A stretch of DNA of 64,000 nucleotides from Phytopythium helicoides (GCA_024867545.1 JANFNE010000003.1:744001-808000); one strand, 5' to 3'. Positions 32,601-42,999 are shown, numbered from the stretch's first letter. Notes: a model not told the origin generated them from the letters alone. Made by a program: numbers and translations.

Positions 32601-33870
32601 CTGATGCACCCACTCACCAACAATCTCCTCGCTCCTAGCTCTTTAATGGTTGCTCCTTGCTGCTTGCACATTGCATCTTGCACCTTGCGCCTTGCATCTT
32701 GCGCCTTGCTTCTTGCATCTTGCACCTTGCACCTTGCACCTTGCACCTTCCATCTTGCATCTTGCACCTTGCATCTTGCACCTTGCTGCTTGCATCTTGC
32801 ACCTTGCTACTTGCTGCTTGCACCTCGCACCTTGCATCTTGCACCTTGCTACTTGCTGCTTGCACCTCGCACCTTGCATCTTGCACCTTCCTACTTGCTG
32901 CTTGCACCTCGCACCTTGCATCTTGCGCCTAGCACACGTGTCGACAGAGGCTTGATCTTGGTCTTGTTCTTGCTCATGGTCGTTGATGTGCGCGTTTCCA
33001 CCGTCATTGCCGTGGTCATTGCGGTCGATGGAGACGGCTAGGGCGTCGTCGAGACCATCGAACTCGAGCCCACCTCCGTCAGCACTTCTAGCCGTGCTAC
33101 GCGCTTCCTGCTCCGTGCTTCATACTCCTTGCTCCGTGCTTCGTGCTTCGTGCTCCGTGCTCCGTGCTCCGTGCTCCGTGCTCCGTGCTCCGTGCTTCAA
33201 GCTCCTTACTCCACGCTTCCACCAAGTTGAACTCGAAGACTGAAGAAGCAGGCGGTAGGCACACCTGGTCCACCACGCAGTCCCACGCAAGAGTGAACAC
33301 GGCGAATTTCGCCATGAGCAACTACAATGCGTTTCGGCTCAATGGACTCGGCTGATGCACCCACTCACCAACAATCTCCTCGCTCCTAGCTCTTTAATGG
33401 TTGCTCCTTGCTGCTTGCACATTGCATCTTGCACATTTCCGCTTGCACCTTGCGCCTTGCATCTTGCGCCTTGCTTCTTGCATCTTGCACCTTGCACCTT
33501 GCACCTTCCATCTTGCATCTTGCACCTTGCATCTTGCACCTTGCATCTTGCATCTTGCACCTTGCTTCTTGCAGCTTGCACCTCGCACCTTGCATCTTGC
33601 ACCTTGCTACTTGCTGCTTGCACCTCGCACCTTGCATCTTGCACCTTCCTACTTGCTGCTTGCACCTCGCACCTTGCATCTTGCGTCTTGCACAGGTGTC
33701 GACAGAGGCTTGATCTTCGTCTTGTTCTTGCTCACGGTCGTTGATGTGCGCGTTTCCACTCTCATTGCCGTGCTCATTGCGGTCGATGGAGACGGCTAGG
33801 GCGTCGTCGAGACCATCGAACTCGAGCCCACCTCCGTCAGCACTTCTAGCCGTGCTACGCGCTCCCTGCT

Positions 33871-34820
33871 TTGTCTTGCTACCGGGACTGATGAATACTC
33901 TTGGTGCAGTGAACTGGAGGTGTACTGTCTCGTGGCTACTGCTGCCCTCAGACTGGCGATTAAACTCGATGCAAGCATACTGTGACTGATGCGGTCACTG
34001 ATGACCCGTGCACGACCGTAGAGCTATGGAAGTGATATCTTCTACCCGTGGTTTCGCTGAGCTAGCTGTATCTGGACGGCGTTTCCTTCTGTCGCTTGAC
34101 AGACCCTTTAACCACGTGCTACCCCTCGCTAGAGAAAGCAGCCCCGAGACCACGCGCACGGACGCTTCGCTTGGACGACAGACGATGTGGAGGCGACATG
34201 CGCGGCGGCTGCGACTGCGACGGAGGCGAGGCGAGGCGAGCGAGGACTGCGAGCTGAGGGCGGAGGTGGCGGCGAGTGCTGCACCTTCTCCTGATGCACT
34301 TTCTCCAGGTTTGGATTTTCAAAGGAAGCGTTCGGTTGACCCTCTCGAAAGTGATACCGTTCTCGTGGGAAGCTGAAGTTTAATGAGCTCTTCGCGATCG
34401 ATTCGTGGAGCTTCGAGAACGTGCGCCCCAGACCTTCGAGAACGTGTGCCCTGTCCGACATCATGATGTTGCCGAACTGTCATGAGCGAACAAGACGAGA
34501 AGCATGGCGAGTTGCTGGTATGTTACTTTCAATAGCGAATTGAGAGCACTTGTCAGTGGTTGGGAGCATATTTGCTGAAGTCGTATGCATGGATGACAGC
34601 ATCGAGCTCTGCCTCCTCAGCTGCAGTCAACAACTCCTACCGTTGAGAAACAAAGACCGCTAGCTGCCCTTGCCCCACCACAATTTCCCCCACAACAAGG
34701 TGTCCTCAGCGATGGAACACAAGAAACGTGTAGTAGTCGACAAACGGAAATGCATTCGCGTCGATTGATAGAATGGGCATCTACTGCACGAGGCTCTACT
34801 GTCGGGCCTTATACTTTAGT
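33871..34820. other. Intergenic region right of the macrosatellite
   Basis: About 950 bases of unique sequence between the array edge and the first esterase gene. An open plus frame (34008-34376) has an Arg-rich stretch and no domain, and is unlikely to be real. A direct repeat of CCTTCGAGAACGTG-like sequence occurs near 34408-34450. Confidence 0.35.
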
Positions 34821-36179
34821 TTAGAGCGCGAGCGCAGCGACAAACACCAGCGCCAGCGAGCTCATGGCCACCGAAACGGTCGATGCAGCGCTGCTGCCCG
34901 AGCCAGTCACGCTACCGGCATCGGCGGTGCTGCCGCTCGTCGAGTTCGAGTCGATCGACGAGTTGGACACGAGCCACTCGTTAATGAAGTCGCCCAGGAG
35001 CGCACCCGTCGTGCTCGTGGCGTTGTCGTAGAAGTCGGCGACCGTGAGGAACACGTGCTGCTCGCTGTCAACGAAGAAGGTCGAGATCTTGTCGCTCACG
35101 GCCTCGTACGCGTCAATGATAGCCGTCATGTTGGAGAAGAAGTCGGGGCCGCTGATCAGGTCGTCGAACGGGTAGCCGAGGATGCCCTCCTTGACGAGCT
35201 GGTAAAAGTAGCGCTGCGTGTGGTCGTACTCGCTGTCGATGAACAGCCAGTTGGCGGTCGGGGCCGCCTCGATCATCGATGACATGAGCTCCGCGACAGT
35301 CAGGTTGCCCGAGTCACAGGCAGCCTCCACCGTCGCCGAGACGTCGAGGTCCACGTCACACGTGCCGTAGTACTGGATGAGCTCACCGGCCGAGTAGCTC
35401 GCCGGCAGCACGCCAACGTAACTGTCGGCGAGGACACCGAAGCGGATGTTCTTCTCCTCGACCTGCCACTTGTTGGCAACAAGCAGGCTCAGCACCTGGG
35501 CACCAAGCGAGCCAGCACTCGAGCCACCGAGCACAATCTCCTCCGGCTCGGGGAAGTTCTCGTACGCCCAGTCGAGTACGGCCATCGAGTTGATGTAGCC
35601 GACCTGGTGCAGCGTCATGTTGTGGCCAAGGCACTCGGGCTGGCCGAGCAGCGAGTACAGCGGGCTCTCCTCGATCACGTGCGTCTTGTTGCCAACGTGC
35701 AGGTCGCCCGTGCAGTACGGCGCGTGCACAATGTTGTAGTCGTTGAACATGTTCTGCGGGTCGGAACGGTTGAGGATGCCCGTGCTGAGCGGCACGGCGT
35801 TCGGGTTGAACGTCTCGATGATGCACTGGAGGCCAAAGTCGCACGTGTCGTCGTCGATACAGGCGCCGCCGCCCTGGAAGTACAGGAACAGCTTGGTCTT
35901 GGCGAGCTCGGGGGCCGGGAAGACCTGGAAGAAGTAGGTCTGGTTGGTCGTGAAGTCCACCGACGAGTTGGTGAAGTCGTCGAAGGCGCAGGCGGTCTCC
36001 CCGCCCGGGTAGATGAGCGAGCTGCTGTCGAGCGCCGAGGCCGTCAGGTCCTCGACGGCGCACGTGTTGGAGTCGCTGACGATGCACGTCTCGTCACCGT
36101 CACGCGCCTGTGCGACCGCAAAGTCTGGCGTCACGGCCAGCGCCGTCAGCGCGAGCGCACTCGCCACCTGCTTCCACAT
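34821..36179 (-). CDS. Secreted, probably GPI-anchored pectin-acetylesterase/Notum-family esterase
   Basis: Intact single exon of 452 residues with ATG at 36179. The N-terminus is a signal peptide (about residues 1-23, cleavage near VAQA). The body matches the pectinacetylesterase/Notum family: YPGGETACAFDD, LFLYFQGGGACIDDDTC (oxyanion region), GGSSAGSLGAQ with the nucleophile Ser, and SEQHVFLTVADF with the catalytic His. The end is a Ser/Thr-rich spacer followed by a hydrophobic tail (about 20 residues), typical of GPI attachment. Many N-x-S/T sites are present. In a plant-associated oomycete a cell-wall pectin substrate is plausible, but the substrate is not shown by sequence. A tandem paralogue lies immediately upstream. 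Confidence 0.9.
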   Translation of the reverse strand: MWKQVASALALTALAVTPDFAVAQARDGDETCIVSDSNTCAVEDLTASALDSSSLIYPGGETACAFDDFTNSSVDFTTNQTYFFQVFPAPELAKTKLFLYFQGGGACIDDDTCDFGLQCIIETFNPNAVPLSTGILNRSDPQNMFNDYNIVHAPYCTGDLHVGNKTHVIEESPLYSLLGQPECLGHNMTLHQVGYINSMAVLDWAYENFPEPEEIVLGGSSAGSLGAQVLSLLVANKWQVEEKNIRFGVLADSYVGVLPASYSAGELIQYYGTCDVDLDVSATVEAACDSGNLTVAELMSSMIEAAPTANWLFIDSEYDHTQRYFYQLVKEGILGYPFDDLISGPDFFSNMTAIIDAYEAVSDKISTFFVDSEQHVFLTVADFYDNATSTTGALLGDFINEWLVSNSSIDSNSTSGSTADAGSVTGSGSSAASTVSVAMSSLALVFVAALAL

Positions 36180-36658
36180 GGCTGTCGTTCTGGGGCTTCA
36201 GGCGTTCCGGGTGTGCGGGAGGCGGCTGAAGAGGGAATGGCAGTCGGCGAAAACGCTAGGGAGCCCGTCGAGGCTCGAGCCAGCCAGACGACCAGGAAGG
36301 GGGGAGCGAGGACGGCCACGCACTGCGAGGGCGTGGCACCGTCGGCGCCCAACTGGCCTGTTCGTGCACGTCCTCGGCTCCCTCAGCCAGCAGCAATCCA
36401 CATCATTGCGGTGTGCCGTCACGTGAGACGCGTGATGATGCAGTCTACAGTACGAGGAATCCGGATTGTTTGACTTGGTTTTTGTATTGGGATGCTGAAT
36501 TCCAAGATGGGCGCCTGAACGTTACATACGCGATTTCACATACGTTGCAGCAGCCGGGCGGGACCCTGTTGCTGTCGACTTTGTATGTACACTGTGAATC
36601 GATCTTCTCGCAACGGTTCATGATCTTGCAGTGTATTGTGTGGCTACATGCTGACAAT
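36180..36658. other. Spacer between tandem esterase genes
   Basis: A stretch of 479 bases that should hold the promoter of the intact esterase and the 3' flank of the broken copy. I see no gene. Confidence 0.4.
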
Positions 36659-38093
36659 CTAAGCCAGCGCCAAGGCGAGGGCGGCCAGCACCGCGGAAAA
36701 CACCAGCGAGAGCGACTGGCGAGAGGACGAGCCCGAGGAGCTGCCGGTCGAACTGCCGGACACGGAGCCGGCAACGGAGCCCTGAGGCCGTCGTGCCGTC
36801 GATCGACTCGTTCGCAGTGAGCCAGCGGTTGATGACCGAGCCGAGATACTCGCCCGTCGTGTCATTGGTCGCGTTGTGGTAAAAGTCGTTCACAGTGAGG
36901 AAGACGTGCTGGATGCCCGTGGCGTAGAACAGCGAGACCTTGTCGCTCAAGGCCTGTGTACGTCTCCAGGATCTCCGTTAGGTTCTGTCACGACAGCTCG
37001 CAGTTAGTCAATGCACACCACCAGCTCTCGGTCGTTCAACGTCACGTACCCCGTAAAAGTCCTCGGCACTGATAATGTCCGTGAACGGGTAGCCGAGGAT
37101 GCCGTCCTCAACGAACTGGTAGTAGTACCGCTGCGTGTAGTCGCCCTCGCTGTTCACAAACAGCCACTCGGCGCTCGGGACAGTCGAAATCATGTACTCC
37201 ATGAGCGCCTCGGTCGTAAGCGTCGTGTTGTCACACCCTGCCTTGACGGTCTCCGAGAGTCCAAGGTCAACGTCACAGCCGCCAAAGTACTGGATGGACT
37301 CGGAGCCCGGCTTGTCAGGGGGCTGCACGCCCACGTAGCTGTCCGCAAGGACCGAGTACGAGATGCCGTTCGCCTCGACCTGCCACTTTTCGGCTACGAG
37401 GACGCTCAGGAAGCTGCGCGCCGAGTGAGCCGGCGCTTGAGCCTCCGATGACAATGTGCGTTGGGTTGGGGTAGTTCTCGTACGCCCAGTCGAGCGCCGC
37501 CATGGTGTTCGTGTATCCGACTTGGTGGATAGTCATGTTGCGGTCGAGGCAGTCGGGCGTATCTAGGCAGCGACAGCAGCGAGTTGTCGGGGATCATCTC
37601 GGTGTGGTTGCCGACGTGGAGGTCCCCTGTGCAGTACGGGCGTGTGCACGAGGTTCCAGTCCCTGAACATGTTGTTCGGGTCCGTGCGGTTGGCGATGCC
37701 CGTGCTGAAGGCCGTCGCGTTCGGCGTGAAGGTCTGCACGATGCACTGGAGCCCAAAGCTGCACGTCGTCTCGTCGAGGCACGCACCGCCACCCTGGTAG
37801 TACAGGAACAGCTTGCTCCGATCGCCGTCCGTGTTGGGGAAGACCTGGAAGAAGTACGTCTGGTTGGTCGCGTAGCTCACCGACTCGTTGTAGAAGTCGT
37901 CGAAGGCGCAGCGCGTCTCGCCACCGGGGTAGATGAGCACGCTCCCGTCGAGCTCGGACGGCGTCAGGTCGCTCACAGGGCATGCGGTCGAGTCGCCATC
38001 CTGCTCGCACACAGCGTCGCCCTCTCGGTACCACGACTGCGCGTTCGCGATCGCGAGGCAGCCGAGGGTAGCAACAGCGGTGACAGCTCGCAT
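36659..38093 (-). CDS. Pectin-acetylesterase/Notum paralogue with five frame breaks
   Basis: Second copy of the esterase, ATG at 38093 with a signal peptide ending near IANAQ. All family elements are present in different frames: YPGGETRCAFDD, YYQGGGACLDETTC, GGSSAGSLGAQ and TGIQHVFLTVNDF, then a Ser-rich, hydrophobic GPI-like tail. An intron near 36955-37050 (GTACGTG...GACAG), absent from the intact paralogue, interrupts the coding sequence. Frame breaks occur near 37638-37640, 37566-37567, 37409-37410, 36951-36955 and 36780-36782. Each is explained by one extra G or C. Either this copy is a young pseudogene or the breaks are sequence errors. Conserved residues on both sides of every break favour errors. 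Confidence 0.7.
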
Positions 38094-39641
38094 GGTCGAC
38101 AGCGTCGCTGGAGGTGGTGGACTCGCGCTCGACCGGGCAGATTGCGAAGTGATCGACAGCGAATTCTCTCGCGAAGCCGCCCGGGCAGTGCGGGAGTGCT
38201 CAGCATCATCAACGCCTCCGTGTGCCTCCGGGAAATGAGATGAGCGCCTTGGCTTGAAGTTGACGCTCGCTGCTTCCGGCAGCTCATTTCGAGCCAAGAC
38301 CAAGGAGGGAGGTAAAGTATCTACAGCTCATGCGGTCGATCACTTCAACCACCTCACAATCCCGTCAGCACAGCCGTACAGAATATGGCTAAATTGACAA
38401 ATGTCGACTTTGTGGAGGTGGTATCCGTCCCTGGCTATGGATACCTTGGCTGGCGCGACCGACTGCGCTGTGCCGGGATACCGTAAGTAACATACAAATA
38501 CACAGTAATAAGCCGTTTGACACGCTAGCAATCCGGCTGTAGTCGGTAGCAGCAGCCCATTTGCGCCGAAATGATTCGCACGCCCGCCGCCTCCGTCGCT
38601 GCACAGCAGCCAGTCCGTCGTGCACACCAAGCATTAGCTTAGCAAGCATCAGCAGTCGGCCAGCACTCAGTCGGTCAGCTGATGCGGAGGGCTGGCTGGT
38701 GATGCCATGAACGCTGTGGCTGGTGCAGCAAAGCACCACATGCCATTGGAGTGAGCGCGTTCAGTGTGCCACGGAGGAGAGGGTAGGCACCAAGAATCAC
38801 CGTGTGTGCCCTCTCTGGCCCACGCGGCAGCGGAGTGCCACTTTGGATGGTGCAGTCCTTCGCCTTGAACTTCAATGGCGACGTCAACCGCATCGGTTAC
38901 ACATCCTCTTTTCCTCTATTGTAGCACCACCGCCGTGCACTGCTCTGGTTCAGATCTCAAAGATTCCCCCAATGCGGTCATGCTGCGATTTGGTGCAACT
39001 GGCTCGCCACCCGCGAACAGCTCTTGCTAGCAGCGTGTCCGACAACTCGATGCATTCGCGTTAGTTATGCCCCGCGCGAGAGCATGGTCTCTCATCTCGC
39101 TGATTTTTTTTTCCTCAGCAAAATGCGATCGATCGATCGCTGCTGGTTGACCTGTAGAACCTCGGCTACCTCAGCGTCGACCCCCTCTTCATTTTCATCC
39201 TCACCCTCCTTCATGAACGATCTAAGACGATGCTCACAAAAAAAAAAAAAAAAAAAATGAATGCACAACTTGCCCGTTGAGCACAGGTAGTGATTCCTCG
39301 ACCACGATTGCGTTGGGCTGGGACAGCAGGCTCATTTGCACGTAGTGGTCCATTCCGGCAAGAGCACCTGAAGATTCTTGACACTCCTCGGTGAAGAGGC
39401 AAAAAGGTTGCACGAAGTGCTCCGGGTGATCAGAAGGTGGCGCGAAGGTTTCCCGTCGCGTTGCCTACTTCTATTGTCATTTGATTCAATTAGTATCCGT
39501 AACTAGCAAACATAATTCATCCAGTGAGCCAATCGCCGCTGCCCCATCTTCCTCTTTTCACCCAATCCGAACGGAGCGCGGGAAAGGCCCTCCGGACGAC
39601 TGGAAAGCAAGAAGGCGATCGATCCGTCACCTCCCGTCGCC
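38094..39641. other. Intergenic region with poly(A) run and SSRP1 promoter
   Basis: About 1.5 kb with no supportable gene. It has a 20-base A run at 39238-39257 and a T run near 39105. CCAAT boxes at 39529-39533 and 39562-39566 lie 75-115 bases before the SSRP1 ATG. Scattered frames lack domains. Confidence 0.45.
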
Positions 39642-41282
39642 ATGGCCGACGCGACGCTCAACAACGTCTTCTGGGGCCACAGCGACGGCGTGCTGGTGCT
39701 GTCAGCGTCGGGGCTGCTGTGGCGCAGCCGCTCGACCGAGGCGCAGAAGAAGCTGCTCAAGGACGACATCGTGACGATGCTCTGGACGCCCGTGGGCGAC
39801 AAGAACCACCACGTCAAGGTCTACCAGAAGGGCGGCAAGTACGTGCGCTTCACGGGCTTCAAGCGCAAGGACATCGACGCGCTGCGTGCGCACGTCGAGA
39901 CGCACTTCGACCGCGCGCTAGAGCCCGAGAAGGTGGCCAGCGCCGGCGGAAACTGGGGCGAGATGCGCTTCGAGGGACCCAACCTCAACTTCCGAGACGC
40001 CAAGGGCAGCGCCAGCGTGCTCGAGATCCCGCTGGAGCAGGTCTCGCAGTGCGCGCTGCCCGGAAAGAACGAGGTAGAGCTGCAGTTCCACGAGGACGAC
40101 ACGGTCGCGGGCGACGAGGAGACGCTCGTCGAGATGCGCCTCTACCTGCCGCCGCCCTCGGGCCAGGGCGACGAGGCCGACGACGAGACTGTCACGGCCG
40201 AAAAGTTCCGCGACGAGGTGCTGCAGCGCGCCAACATCCGTTCCGTCACGGGCAAGAGCATCGTCGACCTCGACGAGACCATCGGCACCTTCCTCACGCC
40301 GCGTGGTCGCTACGGCGTCGAGATCTACGGCTCCTTCCTGCGCATGCACGGCAAGACCTTCGACTACAAGATCATGTACTCCAATATCAACCGCTGCTTC
40401 CTGCTTGAGCTGCCCAACGGCATCAACACGGCCTTCGTCATCTCGCTTGAGGAGCCTATTCGCCAGGGCAAGCAGGGATACCCGCATCTCGTGCTGCAGC
40501 TGAGCAAGGAGGACGTGCACATCGACGTCAACCTCTCGCCGGACGAGATCAAAAAGTACAACGGCAACATCCACGAGCGCATGTCCGGCGCGCTGCCGCA
40601 GATCGTCGCCACGCTCTTCAAGTTCATTATCGGCAAAAAGGTGTACACGTCGGGCAAGTTCAAGACGCACAGCGGCGACCGTGCCGTCAAGTGCGCCGTC
40701 AAGGCTCAGTCGGGCGTGCTCTTCCCGCTCGAAAAGTCCTTCATGTTCATCCACAAGCCCACGACTTTCATCCGGTACGAAGAGGTCGAGTTCATCGAAT
40801 TTCAGCGCTACGCTGGCCAGAGCGGCTCGTCGGCTAGCCGTAACTTTGACCTGCTTGTGAGTTGCAAGTCGGTTGGGGGCGAAGCCGCTCGCGAATTCAT
40901 TTTCTCGGCCATCGATCGTCGCGAGTTCCCCGAACTGAGTCAGTTCCTCACGTCCAAGAAGCTGCGCATTCGCAACCTCAAGGAGTCTCATGCCGACGGC
41001 GACGCGGCTGCTGCTGGTGGCAACAAGAAGCGCGGCTTCAACGAGTACATGGACGAGCTCGGCCCCGAAGAGGGTGAGATTGAGGACGAGGATGAGGAAG
41101 AAGAGGACTCGGACTTTGGCCCTGGCGACGAGTCGGAGGCGTCTTCTGGTGATTACAGCGATGAGAGTCTGAGTGGAGCCGACTCGGAAGTCGAGGGCGA
41201 GGAGGAGAAGAGCAAGAAGCACAAGAAGAAGTCCAAGAAGTCTAAAAAGCGAAAGACAGACGCTGGCGACGACGAGGAGTAG
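39642..41282 (+). CDS. SSRP1: FACT histone chaperone subunit SSRP1/Pob3, lacking an HMG box
   Basis: Subunit of the FACT complex that reorganises nucleosomes during transcription and replication, partnering SPT16. Intronless, 546 residues. The N-terminal dimerisation domain, the SSRP1 core with tandem PH domains (GRYGVEIYGSFLRMHGKTFDYKI, then SGVLFPLEKSFMFIHKPTTFI and FEFQRY-like FIEFQRYAGQ) and an acidic stretch (residues about 460-520) are seen. It ends with a Lys-rich tail (KKHKKKSKKSKKRK) and has no HMG box, as in yeast Pob3. DNA binding may therefore be supplied separately. Confidence 0.95.
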   Translation: MADATLNNVFWGHSDGVLVLSASGLLWRSRSTEAQKKLLKDDIVTMLWTPVGDKNHHVKVYQKGGKYVRFTGFKRKDIDALRAHVETHFDRALEPEKVASAGGNWGEMRFEGPNLNFRDAKGSASVLEIPLEQVSQCALPGKNEVELQFHEDDTVAGDEETLVEMRLYLPPPSGQGDEADDETVTAEKFRDEVLQRANIRSVTGKSIVDLDETIGTFLTPRGRYGVEIYGSFLRMHGKTFDYKIMYSNINRCFLLELPNGINTAFVISLEEPIRQGKQGYPHLVLQLSKEDVHIDVNLSPDEIKKYNGNIHERMSGALPQIVATLFKFIIGKKVYTSGKFKTHSGDRAVKCAVKAQSGVLFPLEKSFMFIHKPTTFIRYEEVEFIEFQRYAGQSGSSASRNFDLLVSCKSVGGEAAREFIFSAIDRREFPELSQFLTSKKLRIRNLKESHADGDAAAAGGNKKRGFNEYMDELGPEEGEIEDEDEEEEDSDFGPGDESEASSGDYSDESLSGADSEVEGEEEKSKKHKKKSKKSKKRKTDAGDDEE

Positions 41283-41407
41283 GCTAGAGAGGCTAAGGTC
41301 TCTGTTAAGCCCCATGCGAGCGAGCTGCTTGACATAAATCTAAATGGCTTTTTCATGAGAATAATCGCCGAGTGAGCTTTCTGATCAACGATACGTCGAC
41401 TTGCCCA

Positions 41408-42901
41408 TTATCTCTTGCTGTAGAGCCGCTCGGTAGAGTTAGCCTGGCGGGAAGACCGTGCGTAACGAAGCAGCAGTGCTGCTTGAGTCACACCTGGACG
41501 GATCAGCGATCTGTTGCGAACAACGAAAGCAAAAAAAAAAAAAACATCAGTCAGCTACAACATTTTCTTCTCCAGCGCAATCGATTCACATACTTGATGA
41601 AAGGTTCAAGCTCGTGGACAGTCCACTTGTCTTGTGCCGCAAAGAGTGCGTCGAAGCGCTTCTTGGGATCTGTAGGCAGAGCGTGCTCAGGGAAGAACAC
41701 GATGCCCTTCTTGCGCTTGAGGACAAGGCCACGAAGCATGTCGCTGTGGACTGTTACACCCGTAGGCACACGCAGTTGCCACTTGTCCATGAATTGCGTC
41801 ATATCCCAGCCCTGGTCGCCTTCGGCATTATCAAATCCACCGGCCGAAGCCATCGGAAGTGATGCCGTCTGGAACTGGGTGTGTTGCTGGGCGAGCCGTC
41901 GTTCAGCTGCTCGCTCTTCGAACAGCCCAGTAGCGCAGAACACGGCGACCTTGGTTGCATCGAGAACGCACCTCTCGTCTGTTCCTTTCCCAGTCACTTG
42001 GCCGTACGTGAAGCAGCACTGACGAATGGCTGCAAGTGGCTCACTGGCGAGCGTTCCAGCCTGGAACTGGGAAATGGAGACTCCAGGCGCAGTGAGAGCT
42101 AGCCAGTCGTTCTCGACAATGGCATCCAGCATCCCGCGAAACAGACACGTCTCGTACGCAGGGCTGAGCACGCGCCAGAATCCATCGTCGTCCTGAAACG
42201 CGTGCAGCTCCTTGAGCAGCTCAAGTACCTCGTGTTCGCTCGTCTGCAGCGCGACAACAAGGTCGTCCGTCGAGTATAGCGCTGGCTCCGCATCTGCATC
42301 TGTCTTGGCACGCTTTGTAGGCGGCGGCGACTGCACCATCACAGCCATCCAGAAAATCAGCCATGCCAAATGCCAACCGATTCGAATCAACCAACACGAA
42401 CGACGAACCGCCTCGCTGCTCGCTCCTTCGAGTGGCGACCGTAGTAGCAGAGCTCGCAGCTGGGCAATGTCCGGCGTCTTGGGCTGGAGCTGCAACACCA
42501 AGTCGCCAACGCTAAGCATGTAGCCATGCAACAAGTCGCAGCAGCGGAGGACGCACCACGAAGTGGCTCTGCGCCGACCCGCGCACTTGGATCTCCACGG
42601 GTCGCTGGGCCGCGTCGTCGCGCTTCCACTCCGTGTGCGTCGTGAGCAGCCGCAGGTTGGACGTGTCCTCCTTGGCGAGGAAGAACGACTTGTCTGGCGT
42701 GCACAGCACTGCGCGCGCGTCCGGCTGGCCGACGATCACGATCCTGCGCCTCGTCAGCCAGCGCCCGCCGCGCTCTCAACGCGCCTCGCCGCACCTGTGG
42801 CCCGCCTGGATGGCGCGCTCCACGTCCGCGTTGAGCTCCAGCAGGCGGAACGCGTCGGCCGAGAAGTCGTCCGCCCCCACAATGACCGCGTCGTTCTCCA
42901 T
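41408..42901 (-). CDS. DSCC1: Sister chromatid cohesion protein DCC1 (CTF18-RFC subunit)
   Basis: Subunit of the alternative clamp loader CTF18-CTF8-DCC1-RFC acting in cohesion and fork function. Five exons join in phase: 42901-42795, 42743-42557, 42489-42409, 42330-41594 and 41510-41408, giving 404 residues. Family landmarks are AVLCTPDKSFFLAKEDTSN, LLLRSPLEG, YSTDDLVVALQTSEHEVLELL, GFWRVLSPAYE, KKGIVFFPEHALPTDPKKRFDALFAAQDKWT and the last exon ALLLRYARS. The final small exon is easy to miss: without it the frame ends in a nonsense tail after FIK. It is convergent with SSRP1 and divergent from the 43000 gene, with 98 bases between starts. Confidence 0.92.
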
Positions 42902-42999
42902 GCTCCGTCGTTAGGTGGTCCCGAACGCGCTCGTGTCCCTATTTTCAGTCCAAGGCGCGAGTGACGAGAACAGACCAGACCGCCCGCCAACCTTCCGCC

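Larger units (their letters stand above)
23119..33870. repeat. Macrosatellite: 16 tandem units of 611-758 bp with nested heptamer arrays
   Basis: Unit starts, defined by GCTCCCTGCT or a one-base variant, are 23119, 23814, 24446, 25085, 25731, 26342, 26974, 27620, 28266, 28898, 29544, 30176, 30878, 31615, 32359 and 33103. The closing copy of the same decamer is at 33861-33870. Each unit holds, in order: a heptamer run based on GTGCTCC; a unique block of about 210 bp (AAGCTCCTTACTCCACGC onward); a second heptamer run based on TTGCACC/TTGCATC/TTGCTTC; and a unique block of about 180 bp (GTTGCACACGTGTCAACAGA to CTAGCCGTGCTACGC). The unique blocks are nearly identical among copies. All unit lengths equal 2 modulo 7, so size variation is entirely in whole heptamers. 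Both edges fall at the same decamer, as expected for unequal exchange. No transposon features were seen. Confidence 0.95.

Noticed and set aside
23420..33680. Internal telomere repeats
   Set aside because: The heptamer TTGCACC and its complement do not match the oomycete-type telomere repeat TTTAGGG; only the period of 7 is shared.
23119..33870. Dozens of overlapping open frames on both strands in the tandem array
   Set aside because: A heptamer repeat without stop codons stays open in all frames, and the ends change with heptamer number, so these are not supported as genes.
23119..33870. CRISPR array
   Set aside because: Repeats abut directly, have no unique spacers of constant size, and the context is eukaryotic.
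34008..34376. Arg-rich plus-strand frame right of the array
   Set aside because: Low-complexity purine-rich DNA with no domain and no clear promoter.
35607..36473. Long plus-strand frame opposite the intact esterase
   Set aside because: Antisense shadow with Arg/Val/Glu-rich composition and no domain.
36659..38093. Calling the second esterase a definite pseudogene
   Set aside because: All five breaks are single extra G/C bases with conserved sequence on both sides, the same pattern as in clearly essential genes in the window.
39918..41315. Long minus-strand frame opposite SSRP1 (465 codons)
   Set aside because: It is an antisense shadow produced by GC-rich third positions; SSRP1 explains the region.
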